Shown here one piece after another: positions 22,729 through 34,835 of a stretch of 64,000 bases of DNA; position 1 is the stretch's first letter; each line of letters opens with the position of its first letter. The stretch is from contig WHVY01000005.1 of assembly GCA_022266195.1 (NCBI GenBank), forward strand, positions 6,572,001 to 6,636,000, read 5' to 3'. The notes beneath the pieces were generated by a model. It ran no database searches. It saw only the letters and a list, made by a program, of their open reading frames with translations, and was not told the DNA's origin. Both the position numbers and the translations under genes were made by a program. The stretch is from Tetranychus cinnabarinus. Lineage: Eukaryota; Arthropoda; Arachnida; Trombidiformes; Tetranychidae.

Positions 22729-23749
22729 TTTTCAAAATTGAACAAAATTGAATTTTCACTGTAATGGCTGTAATAAAGAGCAAAAAAATTACATAATTAA
22801 ATACACAGATATTGCATAGTCAAAGTACATACAAGGCTTTTCAACCTGGATTTATTTTTGAAAGCTGTGTAACTTTTCAACTATATGGCGTACAGAGGTC
22901 ATTTTCAGATCGAATGTTAGCGTTTTTTCTCGGATTTCAATCAACTACATTTTTGAATTGATTACCATATAATGGAGCTCGAATGACGTTCGTTAATACA
23001 TCATTATACAATTACTGTTTTGTATCCCTAGCATCTTTTTGTTTGTGATGGGTCTAAATAGCAAAATAGTGAATCTGCTGCTTTTAAAATTTATATCAAT
23101 CTATTGAAAATTACAGTCAATGATAAAAAAATCAAGCATAATAACATTTCGTGCTGTTGCTATCTGTTTTCATGTTTCCAATGACAACAATAAGACTGAG
23201 GTAATTTAATGGCCTGAGTCCATCGGTTAAAGAGTAGGTTAAATTATTGAAATAAATAATAATTACTGGGTGATCAATAATAACCGCACATGTGTATTTT
23301 CGAAAAACTTTTGAACGACACGTCGGATTCCAAAATGGATGTCACTTTTGGAATCAGCATCGAAAAGGAGTTTTTTTGAGACCATGTTGAAAATTTCGAA
23401 AATTTTTGAGTTTTCAATGGAAAATTGCATTGGAAATTCGATTTCATTGTATTGATGGACTGCACAGTAGAAATTGTGCATTTTTGTTTTTTGATGTTTA
23501 AAATAATGTTCCTTAGCTCAAATTCCCGATATTACAGGTTTATCGACTTATACAATGAAATCGAATTTCCAAAAAAAAGAAATGAAAATTTTAGTAACAA
23601 TCAGCACAATTTATCTGCTGACCTTTGAACATGATACGTATCTGTTCATGTTTACAGTTTCCACGTTGATCTATTGCTATTATCGCATTTCCATTGAATT
23701 TTTCAAGTTTCACTCAGTGATATGAAATAATATGACTCCTACTTTCGTC
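22729..23749. other. Intergenic, no gene seen
   Basis: AT-rich DNA between L6 and cystatin A. Short frames on both strands at 23263-23628 contain no recognised motif. The last 150 bp resemble the upstream region of cystatin B (about 34560-34740). Confidence 0.5.
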
Positions 23750-23758
23750 TATATAACA
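23749..23758 (+). promoter_or_regulatory. TATA box of cystatin A
   Basis: Sequence CTATATAACATTGA. The same TATATAACATTGA element precedes cystatins C (26723-26735) and B (34734-34746) at about 90-100 nt before each ATG. Confidence 0.6.
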
Positions 23759-23849
23759 TTGATTCGTTTCTAATTGAAATTCACATCTATTCCAGTATTG
23801 AACCAGTTAACTCTACACCTTTACACTCTTTCAAAGAAATCTCTACAAA

Positions 23850-24372
23850 ATGAAATTCATCATATTAACAGTTTGTCTTTTCGGCGCTGTTTTTGCCACG
23901 CCAACCGAGCCAATCGAGCCAATGGTAGGAGGATGGAGTTCAGTATCTGTTGATTATCCAACTGTTACTCAGTTAGCTGCTAAAGGTGTCGAACACCACA
24001 ACCAGAATGCCGACAGTTTGTACTACAAGAAACTGATCACCATTAAAGAAGCAAAGAGTCAAGTTGTTGCGGGATTCAATTATGAAGTTAAATTCTTGAT
24101 TGGTAAGACTGATTGTGTTAAATCTGATGCAAATGCTGCTTCATGTCAAGTCTCAACTAATGTAAGTTTTCACTTCAGAGATCAACTTTTTGAATAAATA
24201 AATCTAATTCTGTTCCTTCGATTTTATACAGGCAATCCCTGAATTATGGCTTATAATTTCTGGGTTAGACCCTGGCTTGGACCTGAACAAATCATTCAAG
24301 CCTCTTGTGTACCTGCTAAATAATCTGACGAACAAGGAACCCACGTTGATGATGAAAAAAATGCTTTTGTAA
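23850..24372 (+). pseudogene. Cystatin-like gene A, frameshifted in exon 2
   Basis: Exon 1 (23850-24161) encodes a signal peptide (MKFIILTVCLFGAVFA), the N-terminal GG of cystatins and the first inhibitory hairpin QVVAG. Exon 2 starts at 24232 after a good acceptor. Compared with cystatin B, exon 2 has lost one base near 24245, so the second hairpin (a W-containing FWVRPWLG segment, readable in another frame up to a TAA at 24321) is out of frame. The actual frame runs to TAA at 24372 with an unrelated tail. Cystatins block papain-family and some legumain proteases. Product likely impaired, unless the base is a sequencing error. Confidence 0.8.
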
Positions 24373-24559
24373 GCACACCCATTGTTTACCCCATCCCTAT
24401 TACTGCAAAAGATTGAAAGTAAAACAAATATATAATTTTATCATTGCAAAAATTTCATGTTAAATTCATTTACAAAAATCGGTCAACACCTTGCCACTTT
24501 CGTGTTTTATAGCTATGCAAGCAAAGTTTCTGTGCACATCAATATCTGAAAAGAGCGTT

Positions 24560-25793
24560 AATTCTTTGTTTAGATACGCAAATGAGAAATTAAAATCCAA
24601 TATTAGAGTACATTTTTTGTCCAGGTCTTGGTCTATCGTATCGTACTGATGGCTTTACCAGCAGCTAGGTACCGCATATTACAAGCCATGGCTCCATATA
24701 CAGACGTGAAATTTCTTAATGGCTGTCAAATCGAGCGGGCGATTGGTTCATCCTTCAATTCCTCGCAAACAACATGAAACCCTCAAACTTCCGTGATCTC
24801 ATTGATGAAGTGATGTCAGCACATTTTGACCAGGCCGTCAAACCACTAAATAAGCGTAATAAGCTTACCAGGCTAATACAGAATGGCTTCTCTGTGACTC
24901 CCTCTCCGTAAACTGGTGAAAAGACAGCAAAGTTAGGAGATAAGAAGGGTGAACTTAGTTTAAACGCACCCATTGCTACGAACCCGGGGTTTGTTGTAAA
25001 GCGTGATCCACTCTCTTTACATTCAGGCGACTCACAAGGGAACTTCACGAAGTGATACCAAGCGATTTCAATGTTCTATAGCTCATTCGAAAGCGCTCGT
25101 CAAGTAGATAAAGAGTTACAATTTTTAGCTGCTGATACGCACTTTTACAAAAGTTACAGGGTTTCCCATCGAAAAATTTCAGCCCACAAATAATTATATA
25201 AAATTTTTAATAAATAAAATTAAATGTCAGATTCTTTTTATAATATAAAATTCAGTCTTTTGTCTTTCATTTGGTACTACGATCATAGTTTTAGGACAAA
25301 CAGATAGCGTGCAAATCGATTTTGAAAAAAAGCCGATGAAAAAAATTGAGACTTTAACAACTTTTGTCTATGGGAGATCGAGATATTTTTGATTTCTCAA
25401 TGTAATTTTCTCATAGGATTTACAATTTTTTTCATGAACTTTTTTTTAAAAATCGATTTGCACGCTATCTGTGTGTCACATAACTACGATCTTAGTATCA
25501 AATGAAAGATAATAGCCTGAATTTTCACTACGTAGAAAAAATTTTGTTAAAAAATCAAAATCTGAAACTTGGTCAGCGTTTTATATAATTATTTGTGGAC
25601 TGAAATTTTCGATAGGAAACCCTGTAACTTTTGTGAAAGTGCGTATCAGCAGCTAAAAATTGTAACTCTTTATCTACTTGACGAGCGCTTTCGAATGAGC
25701 TATAGAACATTAAAATCGCTTGGTATCACTTCGTGAAGTTCCCTTGTCAGATAACTGCGTCTATCTGGGAAGTGATGGTTGGCCTCAATACTA
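24560..25793 (+). pseudogene. Decayed coding sequence of unknown origin, split by a MITE
   Basis: Less AT-rich than its surroundings, with coding-like plus-strand frames: one reaches a stop near 24773, a second runs about 24765-24911, and the same frame continues after its stop to 25034. The palindrome 25035-25746 then interrupts it, and the frame resumes directly after the target duplication to about 25793. Short visible pieces are ARYRILQAMAPYTDV, RDLIDEVMSAHFDQAVKP and APIATNPGFVVKRDP. I do not recognise the family. A transposon or viral-type structural gene or a lost host gene are all possible. Confidence 0.5.
25035..25746. mobile_element. Palindromic CAAGGG element, 712 bp, TCA duplication
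   Basis: Ends CAAGGGAACTTCACGAAGTG and reverse complement, flanked by TCA at 25032-25034 and 25747-25749. The arms are inverted repeats of roughly 330 bp with mild divergence around a short centre. Internal sequence differs from the 7273/12524 elements, but the hexamer ends and 3-bp duplication agree, so it is a second subfamily. No coding sequence. Confidence 0.85.
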
Positions 25794-26722
25794 ATGCAAA
25801 GTTCAATGCCTGATCTAAGCAGTTTTTAAATTTTAATAATTGTTAAACATTCACTAAAAACAACCAAAATATATTAGATTAAAACTTCTTAATCATTAAA
25901 AAATACACCAATAAATGAAAATACCAAAGATTTTTGAGTCTGGAAATTCTGTTGAACATTTATAATTGAGAGGTTACATTGTCTGCTATTGACTTGTTTA
26001 TAAGAACAAGATCAGTCCAGATCCATAGATTATTTTTGCATCTAAATCTTCATATCAGTCTGAATTAAGTTGAAATTTAATTTGTAATTGAAATTTTCAT
26101 TATGATCATTAATTCTAATTGCTTAATAACAGCAAGTGCAGCATCGATAAATTTATCAGCAACATTCACCAGATTCTCTCGGAATGGTCCATCAACTCGC
26201 CAGTCTAAATAATGGTAATCAATCATTTGAAGATCAAGAAGAGAACTCAAAGCAATTGTAAACTATTCAAAAATTTATTATTGGATTGAAGAATCAAGTC
26301 GACGCTACAATTTACGTGTATGTCTGCCTCCAATGCGTCTTAGCGTGCAAGAATTTTGCTTGAAATTCTTTGCTCAAAATATCCCGCATCTAATCAGATG
26401 ACCAACAATTAACCATAAATTTCCCTGAAAACTTGCTGATAGCTCGACTCAAGTGAATCAGTTGAGTTTATTGTATTTCTCTCTCTGTGTCAGAGATAAA
26501 TCACTTTTCCCAGGTGCTAAGTAAGAAATGGAAATATGGATCAGCATTTTTGACACTTTTATTCTTCTCTCTGTTCATTTCTAGTTAATACACAATTAGC
26601 CATTCCTTTGTTGAAAAGTTACCACCTCGTCAGTTCCGCAAAAACAGGTGATTGTTTTCGATCTGACAATCAATCTGGAGTGAAATCGGCTCGTGATCGA
26701 CGGCTGAATGGGCTTCATTTGT
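25794..26722. other. Intergenic, no gene seen
   Basis: AT-rich DNA between the decayed coding block and cystatin C. No motif or repeat recognised. Confidence 0.5.
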
Positions 26723-26823
26723 GTATATAACATTGACTCTTTTCCATTTTAAACTCACATCTATTCAAACACTGAACCAGTTAATCTTAGCCTTTTACAA
26801 TCGTTCAAGTGAATCCCTGCAAA

Positions 26824-27129
26824 ATGAAATTCCTCATGATAGCAGTTTGTCTTTTCGGAGCTGCTTGGAGTGCCGTGCCGTCCGAGCCAATTGAAGGAGC
26901 ATGGAGCTCAAATTCTGTTGACGACCCACTTGTTGTTGAGTTGGCTGCTAAAGGTCTTGATTATGAAAACCGTTACGGCAACAGTGCTTATTACAAGAAA
27001 CTGATTACCATTAAAGAAGCTAGAGCTCAAGCTGACAAGGTATCTGGAATAAATCATGAAGTTAAACTCTTGATTGGCCAGACTGACTGTGTTAAATGGA
27101 ATGCCAATGCTAAAGGGTGTCTGGAGTAA
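26824..27129 (+). CDS. Cystatin-like protein C, short single-exon form
   Basis: 101 residues from the ATG at 26824, which is homologous to the starts of cystatins A and B. Signal peptide MKFLMIAVCLFGAAWSA; Gly-Ala-Trp near the mature N-terminus; first hairpin reads DKVSG, so the usual Gln of QxVxG is Asp. The frame stops (CLE, TAA) where A and B splice to exon 2, and no second-hairpin exon with Trp was found downstream to 27500. Either a degenerate inhibitor or a truncated copy. A TATATAACATTGA promoter is retained. Confidence 0.65.
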   Translation: MKFLMIAVCLFGAAWSAVPSEPIEGAWSSNSVDDPLVVELAAKGLDYENRYGNSAYYKKLITIKEARAQADKVSGINHEVKLLIGQTDCVKWNANAKGCLE

Positions 27130-29273
27130 AAAGCTAGCAGGACAAAAACACTAATGAAATTATTGGCTTGAGATAATGAAAAATGTAACGAATAACAATG
27201 ATTTAAGATAACACTTTCTTCAACGCCATCTCTTGTAAGCATTGAAGGCAAGTTTTGGAGCAAAATTAGTGATTTAATTTAAATTTAAATTGATAAAACT
27301 GATCAAATGTTGCCGCCAATGTAGCTTCATTGACCTGAATTTATGGGAAATTTATTTTTTAATCAAGATGGATGCTCTTGAAAACACACAGCTAATCGAC
27401 ATTGAGTTTCTTTCTAATTATCTATTGTTTTTTCCCATTCCTCTTATTAAACAAGATTAAAAGTAAAATAAATATATAATTTTATTGCAATACTTTCAAG
27501 TTGAATTCATTTCAAAGAATCGGTAAATAACTCGACACTTTAATGCTTTGCTAGTCATTCAGTCAAAATTTCTCAGTACATGAATATTTGAAATAGTGGA
27601 AAAGAGCACCAGTTCTTGTTGTGATAAGCAAAGGTGGAATGAAAACCCAATCCGAGTCCAATCAAAAGCAAAAGAACTCCGGTTAAGAAAATAATTCTGA
27701 TTAATTTGTCCAGAATAATTCAAGAAAGGAAACTTGAGTTGCTTGTTACATTAAAAGTTAATCTATGCGTACACAATACATGTATATGCATGTAAAGTAA
27801 TTATATCAAAACTTTGCGTCAAGGTTGTAGGCAAACTGAACGGGTTCTATGAAAAATTGCATGAAAGACCTTATCCAACTATTAATACAACCTACTATTA
27901 TCGAGTTTAAAATGAAAACTATTTTTCTTTGATCAGCCATTTTTCATTTATTTGAGGCAATTCATGACCGAACCATGATGAAAAATTTTTCAAACTTTGT
28001 TGATCGGTAGATATCAATAAGATATCGAATAGTATAATATATTGAAATCTACTTTTTGAATTTTGGATTTTAATTCCCTCTTGAAACTCAAATTCCTGAC
28101 AAATTCGTGTTCAGAGATGGGAAAAACCATTCGTATCAAAAATAATTGTGGAGAGAAGCAAATTATTTTTTCAGTTTAATAAATTTATGGGTTTTTGAAT
28201 GATTTATAAGTAATAAGACTTCGACTTTCGAGTTAAGAGTTGCGACCTGATGAACTTTTAGGAACATAAGAACTGAACCATTCGTTTAGTTAAAAGATTT
28301 CGCGAATCCTTTGAAGATTTTTGATAAAATCAATTTCAAAGTTCAAGATTTAATTTAATTTTGTTCTTCTGTCGAATCAAGTTTTATTTTATTTTTCAGT
28401 TTTTCATTGACGATGGTTTTCTTCATCAAAAATGTGAGTCTTTTAAATAGGAATGAATTTATTATACGCAGTGAATCAACCATGATGAATCTTCATTAAA
28501 ACCATGAACGGGCAACCAACAGTTGGACATACAATGGACAAATCGGATAGGAATGGACATCTTATATTAGAGCTGATGAAACACCAATAAGCATACAGAT
28601 GATACACAGTTTATCGTTGATGGATTTTGTGGGCAACTGTAAAGTGATAACTTCTAGAAAATGAAAAATCTGTTTCCAAGTGTCTCAAGCTACTCATTCG
28701 CATTACTGAGCGAATCTTCAAGTGCATGAATTTTGATCCAAATCATCTGTCATGACTTCTGAAAGGTGAAAATAAAAGAAAGAAATTCTACCACTGAATT
28801 TGTCAATCAAATCATTATTGATTCACTTCCAGTAATTGTTCCTAAACAGTTGAGCCCTTTGAAGGTTGTGCGACATAACAATAATACGTACATCAGATAA
28901 GTTAAACAAGATCAATTACACCACTCAGTGCAGGTTACCTTAATGGTTATTTCTTATACACTGCACTGGTTACCTGCACTGGTTACCACCACAGTTTCTT
29001 ATCAATTCCAATTCATAGATTAAATTATTGTTAAAACAAAGATAATAGGAAAATCTATTTTAAAAATTGAATTAAATTGAATCTCAACAAGCTTTGGGTC
29101 TTTATTGTATAACCGCGTTACTTTACCGAATCATATGGAAATTCATATTTAACAACTAATTAATAAATAATTTAATTTAATACGAAAAGAGCAAATTGAC
29201 TGGTAAAAAAATGAAACAAAACCTGAAATTAGTTTAGCGTATTGTTTTCTCATTTTTGTGATTTTTATCTCTA
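27130..29273. other. Intergenic, no gene seen
   Basis: AT-rich DNA with no recognisable gene. A short local repeat of GCACTGGTTACC lies at about 28965-28990. No inverted repeat was noticed before 29274. Confidence 0.5.
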
Positions 29274-29611
29274 AGGAGGGTCTCCAGAATTTTTCACTTT
29301 TTTATCCTTGGGAGTTAAGGACTCAACTTTTTTTCCACCATAGAATTTCAGATGTTGAGTTCAAAAATAAAAACTATTTTCATCTTAGATCAGCCGTTTC
29401 TGAGTTATTTGAGGTCAAAGTGCGCAACTTTTGAGGTCATTTAAGACCGCATTATAAGTTTAATTTTTTGCCAAACTTTGGCAATCAATAGATCCCAATG
29501 AGGCCTATCGAACAATATATAAAAATCTATTTTTTGCTTACTGGTTTCCGATTAAAAGTTCAGCGAAAAAATTCGGACAACTTAGGCGCTTGGCCTTAGG
29601 TTTGATCGCAG
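29274..29611. repeat. Direct partial copy of the hairpin element arm
   Basis: Nearly the same as 30222-30558 (starting AGGAGGGTCTCCAGAATTTT and ending GGTTTGATCGCAG), and inverted at about 31350-31684. It abuts the left end of the hairpin element. Confidence 0.85.
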
Positions 29612-29618
29612 CAAACAG

Positions 29619-32282
29619 CACAGCAAACACATGGACATTAATTAAAAACATTTGATTGACACAAATTTCATTCAATATCGGTCGTTCAAAGTTAAGTAAC
29701 GTAACAGTCATGTGTGATCCAAGTGTTCTGAAGCAAATTGCTTAGCGATTCAATAGAAGCAATTAAGAAATATCATCCTGAAAAAATTGCAGCTTCTATC
29801 GAGTTTCGTTTGCGAGTTCATTGAAAAAACGTCTTAACTTTAGAGCACGATTGTGACTGAACGCGAAACCTTTCGGAACTTTTGATGTCGAATAGAAAAT
29901 TACTTAAAAGTAACAAAGGTCAGTTTTTCATGGTTATATCCTTTGGTTAAATAACAACTTTATTGCTATGGTGCCTTTAAGTTCAGCTTGTTTGTTAGTT
30001 TTATTCAACTTTATTTTTTGAGAGAAAGCTTGGAATTAACTAGAGTTGGTTAAGAATAGATTAAACCACTGCAACGAGAAGTTATGAGAATTAAACACGA
30101 AGGCGGAAACCGAGGGTTTTATCTCATAACTTCGAGTGATAGTGGTTTAAAATATTTACACTACGAAAGTAAAAGATAGCCAACACAAAATTGAAGCAAA
30201 AAACAGTGAAAAAATCACAAAGGAGGGTCTCCAGAATTTTTCACTTTTTTATCCTTGGGAGTTAAGGACTCAACTTTTTTTCCACCATAGAATTTCAGAT
30301 GTTGAGTTCAAAAATAAAAACTATTTTCATCTTAGATCAGCCGTTTCTGAGTTATTTGAGGTCAAAGTGCGCAACTTTTGAGGTCATTTAAGACCGCATT
30401 ATAAGTTTAATTTTTTGCCAAACTTTGGCAATCAATAGATCCCAATGAGGCCTATCGAACAATATATAAAAATCTATTTTTTGCTTACTGGTTTCCGATT
30501 AAAAGTTCAGCGAAAAAATTCGGACAACTTAGGTGCTTGGCCTTAGGTTTGATCGCAGTGTCATCAAACTTGGTGGTGAGTGACACTACATAAAGGCCCA
30601 AAGATTGAATCGGAAACTTCTTTGATATTATCTATTTTTCATAGAAAAAAAGAGGCATGAAATCTGGGGTAATCCCATGTTAAAACCCATAGACAAAATT
30701 GAAACCTGATAATTGAGCAAACCGAACATTGGAAACCATTAAACTGAGTACGGGTATGAATATTAACACCATTAGAAAAGACATCCGTCATCGGTTTTCG
30801 ATATTGAGTGTTTTAACGCTTCCACCTGTTTGTAGTGATAACTTACAGACAATTTACGCTACAGAGGCCAGATTTTGTGTATATGCATCTACATGACATG
30901 CGAAAAAATAATATCAAACTCTCAAGGTCATTCAAGGTCATCCCAATTTTTGACCTCTAAATGACCTTTCAAAATCATCTCATGATTAAGTACCCTTTTT
31001 TAGTCCTGATTATCTTTGTTGCAATTCAATTGAGTGTGCAGGTTATTCAACAGAGAGACTTTAGTCGCCAAACAGGAGGAAGCGTTTAAACACTCAATAT
31101 CGAAAACCGATGACGGATGTCTTTTCTAATGGTGTTAATATTCATACCCGTACTCAGTTTAATGGTTTCCAGTGTTCGGTTTGCTCAATTATCAGGTTTC
31201 AATTTTGTCTATGGGTTTTAACATGGGATTACCCCAGATTTCATGCCTCTTTTTTTCTATGAAAAATAGATAATATCAAAGAAGTTTCCGATTCAATCTT
31301 TGGGCCTTTATGTAGTGTCACTCACCACCAAGTTTGATGACACTGCGATCAAACCTAAGGCCAAGCGCCTAAGTTGTCCGAATTTTTTCGCTGAACTTTT
31401 AATCGGAAACCAGTAAGCAAAAAATAGATTTTTATATATTGTTCGATAGGCCTCATTGGGATCTATTGATTGCCAAAGTTTGGCAAAAAATTAAACTTAT
31501 AATGCGGTCTTAAATGACCTCAAAAGTTGCGCACTTTGACCTCAAATAACTCAGAAACGGCTGATCTAAGATGAAAATAGTTTTTATTTTTGAACTCAAC
31601 ATCTGAAATTCTATGGTGGAAAAAAAGTTGAGTCCTTAACTCCCAAGGATAAAAAAGTGAAAAATTCTGGAGACCCTCCTTTGTGATTTTTTCACTGTTT
31701 TTTGCTTCAATTTTGTGTTGGCTATCTTTTACTTTCGTAGTGTAAATATTTTAAACCACTATCACTCGAAGTTATGAGATAAAACCCTCGGTTTCCGCCT
31801 TCGTGTTTAATTCTCATAACTTCTCGTTGCAGTGGTTTAATCTATTCTTAACCAACTCTAGTTAATTCCAAGCTTTCTCTCAAAAAATAAAGTTGAATAA
31901 AACTAACAAACAAGCTGAACTTAAAGGCACCATAGCAATAAAGTTGTTATTTAACCAAAGGATATAACCATGAAAAACTGACCTTTGTTACTTTTAAGTA
32001 ATTTTCTATTCGACATCAAAAGTTCCGAAAGGTTTCGCGTTCAGTCACAATCGTGCTCTAAAGTTAAGACGTTTTTTCAATGAACTCGCAAACGAAACTC
32101 GATAGAAGCTGCAATTTTTTCAGGATGATATTTCTTAATTGCTTCTATTGAATCGCTAAGCAATTTGCTTCAGAACACTTGGATCACACATGACTGTTAC
32201 GTTACTTAACTTTGAACGACCGATATTGAATGAAATTTGTGTCAATCAAATGTTTTTAATTAATGTCCATGTGTTTGCTGTG
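29619..32282. mobile_element. 2.66-kb foldback element with about 1.2-kb arms
   Basis: The left end CACAGCAAACACATGGACAT and right end are reverse complements, and identity continues inward: 29619 to about 30845 pairs with about 31075 to 32282. The centre of about 230 bp is unpaired. By eye the arms differ at very few bases. No frame of coding character is present. No clear target duplication is seen. A decayed copy of its terminus (AGCAAACATATGGACACTAA) lies at 32773-32825. It is a non-autonomous foldback/TIR element of unknown class. Confidence 0.85.
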
Positions 32283-32772
32283 TAATAAAACAATGCAAAG
32301 AAATCCCTTTTATTCACTAATAAAATTTCAGTTACAAAGGCCAATGTAGCTTGCCATATCTCATTTTGGTTCAGAAACGTGTTTACAGTGCGCATTTCTA
32401 GTTTAACAGTTAAGCTCGATCTTGTGACCTTAAAAATTTCTCGATGATTGAATGATCTCTTTAACTAATTCGATAATTTTTGATGCTATCCAATATAATC
32501 CAAACAAGAGGGAAATAAACGATTAAACGAACAAATCTGCACTTCAAAGAAAATCGTTTTCCCAACAAATGAAAATTCAATTTAAAAATTTCATTATTTT
32601 TGAATTTGCAGATGATAATGATGATAATGATGAGATTGACAGTTGAACGGGTAAACATGCATCTAAATTTGATTTGTCACATTTCTTTTGATAGCATTTG
32701 AGTGATCTGAAAAAGTCAATCTTAATTGAAATTACAGAATAAAGGGAATTCCCTTGCCTTTTTACTTCCCAT

Positions 32773-32825
32773 AGCAAACATATGGACACTAATTAAGAAT
32801 CATCTGTTTCCGATTGATCTTGACT
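32773..32825 (+). mobile_element. Decayed terminus of the foldback element family
   Basis: AGCAAACATATGGACACTAA followed by TTAAGAATCAT matches the left end of 29619-32282 with substitutions. No further element body is seen. Confidence 0.55.
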
Positions 32826-32999
32826 ATAAAAGAATCAACTATCACCAAATCTTACGATAATCGTTAATCACTCTAGCAAGAAGAAAGGGTATTATCAACA
32901 GTTTAATTTCAAGTATCAATAAAAATCCTAATCACTCAACTGTTACAATGAGTTTAACTTTGTTTGCTTCCATTTTGCTTCCATTCTAACTCGTTTACA

Positions 33000-33545
33000 A
33001 ATATATTAATACGAGTAAGACTCATATCATTGATACATTTTCTGGTGAATGAAGTAGGTTTTAATTTGGATTGAGAAAAAGAGAAGAGTATACTTGATGC
33101 AATAATTATAACTCAAGATTTCACTTGGAGGGTAACAACAAACGCTCATGCAAACTCAAAGGTTTGTCCAATGATTAAACGTTTAACACCATTTCCAGCA
33201 CATATTTTGATGATCAAATCGATAGCCTGGGTTAAATAATATCTACCATCACCACCAATCACCAAACAACTTTTATCGTCAACACAGTCAAGAATACACT
33301 TAACAAAATTGGCTGTGTAATTTGGTTTCTCCAGAAATATTTTGGTTGGCTTACGAAGTCCACTTGTTCCAGGCTTTTGACCTTCGTAAGGATTAGTATC
33401 CACAGTTACTACTTGATGAACCATATTGTTTCAGTATTACGTGATCACTTGTTTTATCTGAAAGAGCATTATTGAAAAGAAAGAAAAGTTGAAATGAAAA
33501 TAAATTTATAAAGATTCACAAGTCCGAAAATAAATGTGAAGGGCG
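33000..33545 (-). pseudogene. Phosphoglucomutase 5' fragment with internal deletion
   Basis: Contains the PGM promoter side (about 33430-33545), the first 86 codons from ATG 33424 (identical in plan to the intact gene), then jumps at about 33160 into intron 1 sequence. The deletion removes the catalytic-serine region and the exon 1 donor. A TTTG microhomology marks the junction. The 92-codon open frame is thus a fragment, not a working enzyme. Confidence 0.85.
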
Positions 33546-33634
33546 AGAAAACATAGATTGTGTTAATGATGAGAATAGTGATGAAAATTGTCAACGATTG
33601 TATAATATGTTTATAAATATAATATAATGGAGTA

Positions 33635-34041
33635 GACTCATTTGACCACTAGAGCAAACAATTGTAAAACTTTAACTTAAGCTACTAATCCAATTATTGT
33701 TTTTTCACTAATTTTAACTATGAATTGACCGGGGACCTTCACAAAATTTAACATTGACGATCATGAAAAACAAGTAAAAAGACCATTTTATTGCGATTTT
33801 AATGCTTCCATTTTAACCAAAAAAGATGAATGATTCTGATTGAATTTTTATTCTGATTTCTTTAAATCAACGCTAAAAGAATGAGAAATTATGGCCTTTC
33901 ACTTGTTGTTCATGATCGTCAATGTTAAATTTTGTGAAAGTCCCCGGTCAATTCTTAGTTAAAATTAGTGAAAAAACAATAATTGGATTAGTGGCTTAAG
34001 TTAAAGTTTTACAATTGTTTGCTCTAGTGGTCAAATGAGTC
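33635..34041. mobile_element. 407-bp palindromic element
   Basis: Inverted repeats from GACTCATTTGACCACTAGAG at the left to its complement at the right end, with arms of about 155 bp around a middle of about 90 bp. Not related in sequence to the CAAGGG elements. AATATAATG occurs on both flanks (near 33621 and 34048) and may be a target duplication. Confidence 0.65.
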
Positions 34042-34733
34042 CAAACCTAATATAATGAGAAATAATTGATTGGAAAATTGAACGCAAATTGAATTAAATT
34101 CAATGTGTCAACCAGTTTGATCAAAATCGGTTTAAGCTTTAAATGATTTAGAAATCTGTTTGTCAATGTGAAAAATTAAGGATTCTATGATTTTGATTTT
34201 AATAGACAGAGAAAAAGAAAGAAGAATAGAAATATAATACATAATACATGATGTATGAAAAGTTTTTGCAAAATTTTCTTTCCAATTTCACAAATTTATC
34301 TCAGCCTGAGATTCTCAGGATTGTATGAATTGTTAGGCTTACTTTTTATGTCATCGTTTTAAATTGAAAATGAATTTTGGGGTCAATGAATTTGTCTGAA
34401 TGCATGTCAACCATGCGATGCCCCAAGACCTGGAGATGTTGAATATGAAATTTGGTTGAAATCAGTTGACAGGTTTTTGCTTTAGAGTTGGTAATTTGAT
34501 ACTTTTTTCATCTTAAAGTCTTCGCCCACGCTCAGACAACAACCTGGGAAATTCATTGAAAAAAGAAAAAAGAAATGAAAATTTTGCGTAACAATTAGCG
34601 CAATTTATATGCTGATCTTTGAACATGATACCAATTCATTTATAAAGTTTTCAAGTAGTTATTATATTATCGCATTTCAATTGGATTTTCCAGTTTCATT
34701 CAGTCAAATAAAATAATTGACTCCTTCCTTTCG
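34042..34733. other. Intergenic, no gene seen
   Basis: AT-rich DNA upstream of cystatin B. From about 34560 it resembles the upstream region of cystatin A. Confidence 0.5.
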
Positions 34734-34742
34734 TATATATAA
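34734..34742 (+). promoter_or_regulatory. TATA box of cystatin B
   Basis: TATATATAA, followed by CATTGACTC as in copy C; 94 nt before the ATG. Confidence 0.6.
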
Positions 34743-34835
34743 CATTGACTCTTTTCCACTTTAAATTCACATCTAATGTAACATTGAACCGGTTAACTCA
34801 ACACCTTTACACTCGTTCAAAGAAATCCCTACAAA

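Noticed and set aside
33166..33424. PGM-like frame of 92 codons as a separate short gene
   Set aside because: Lacks the catalytic serine, metal loop and splice donor, and its end is intron-derived.
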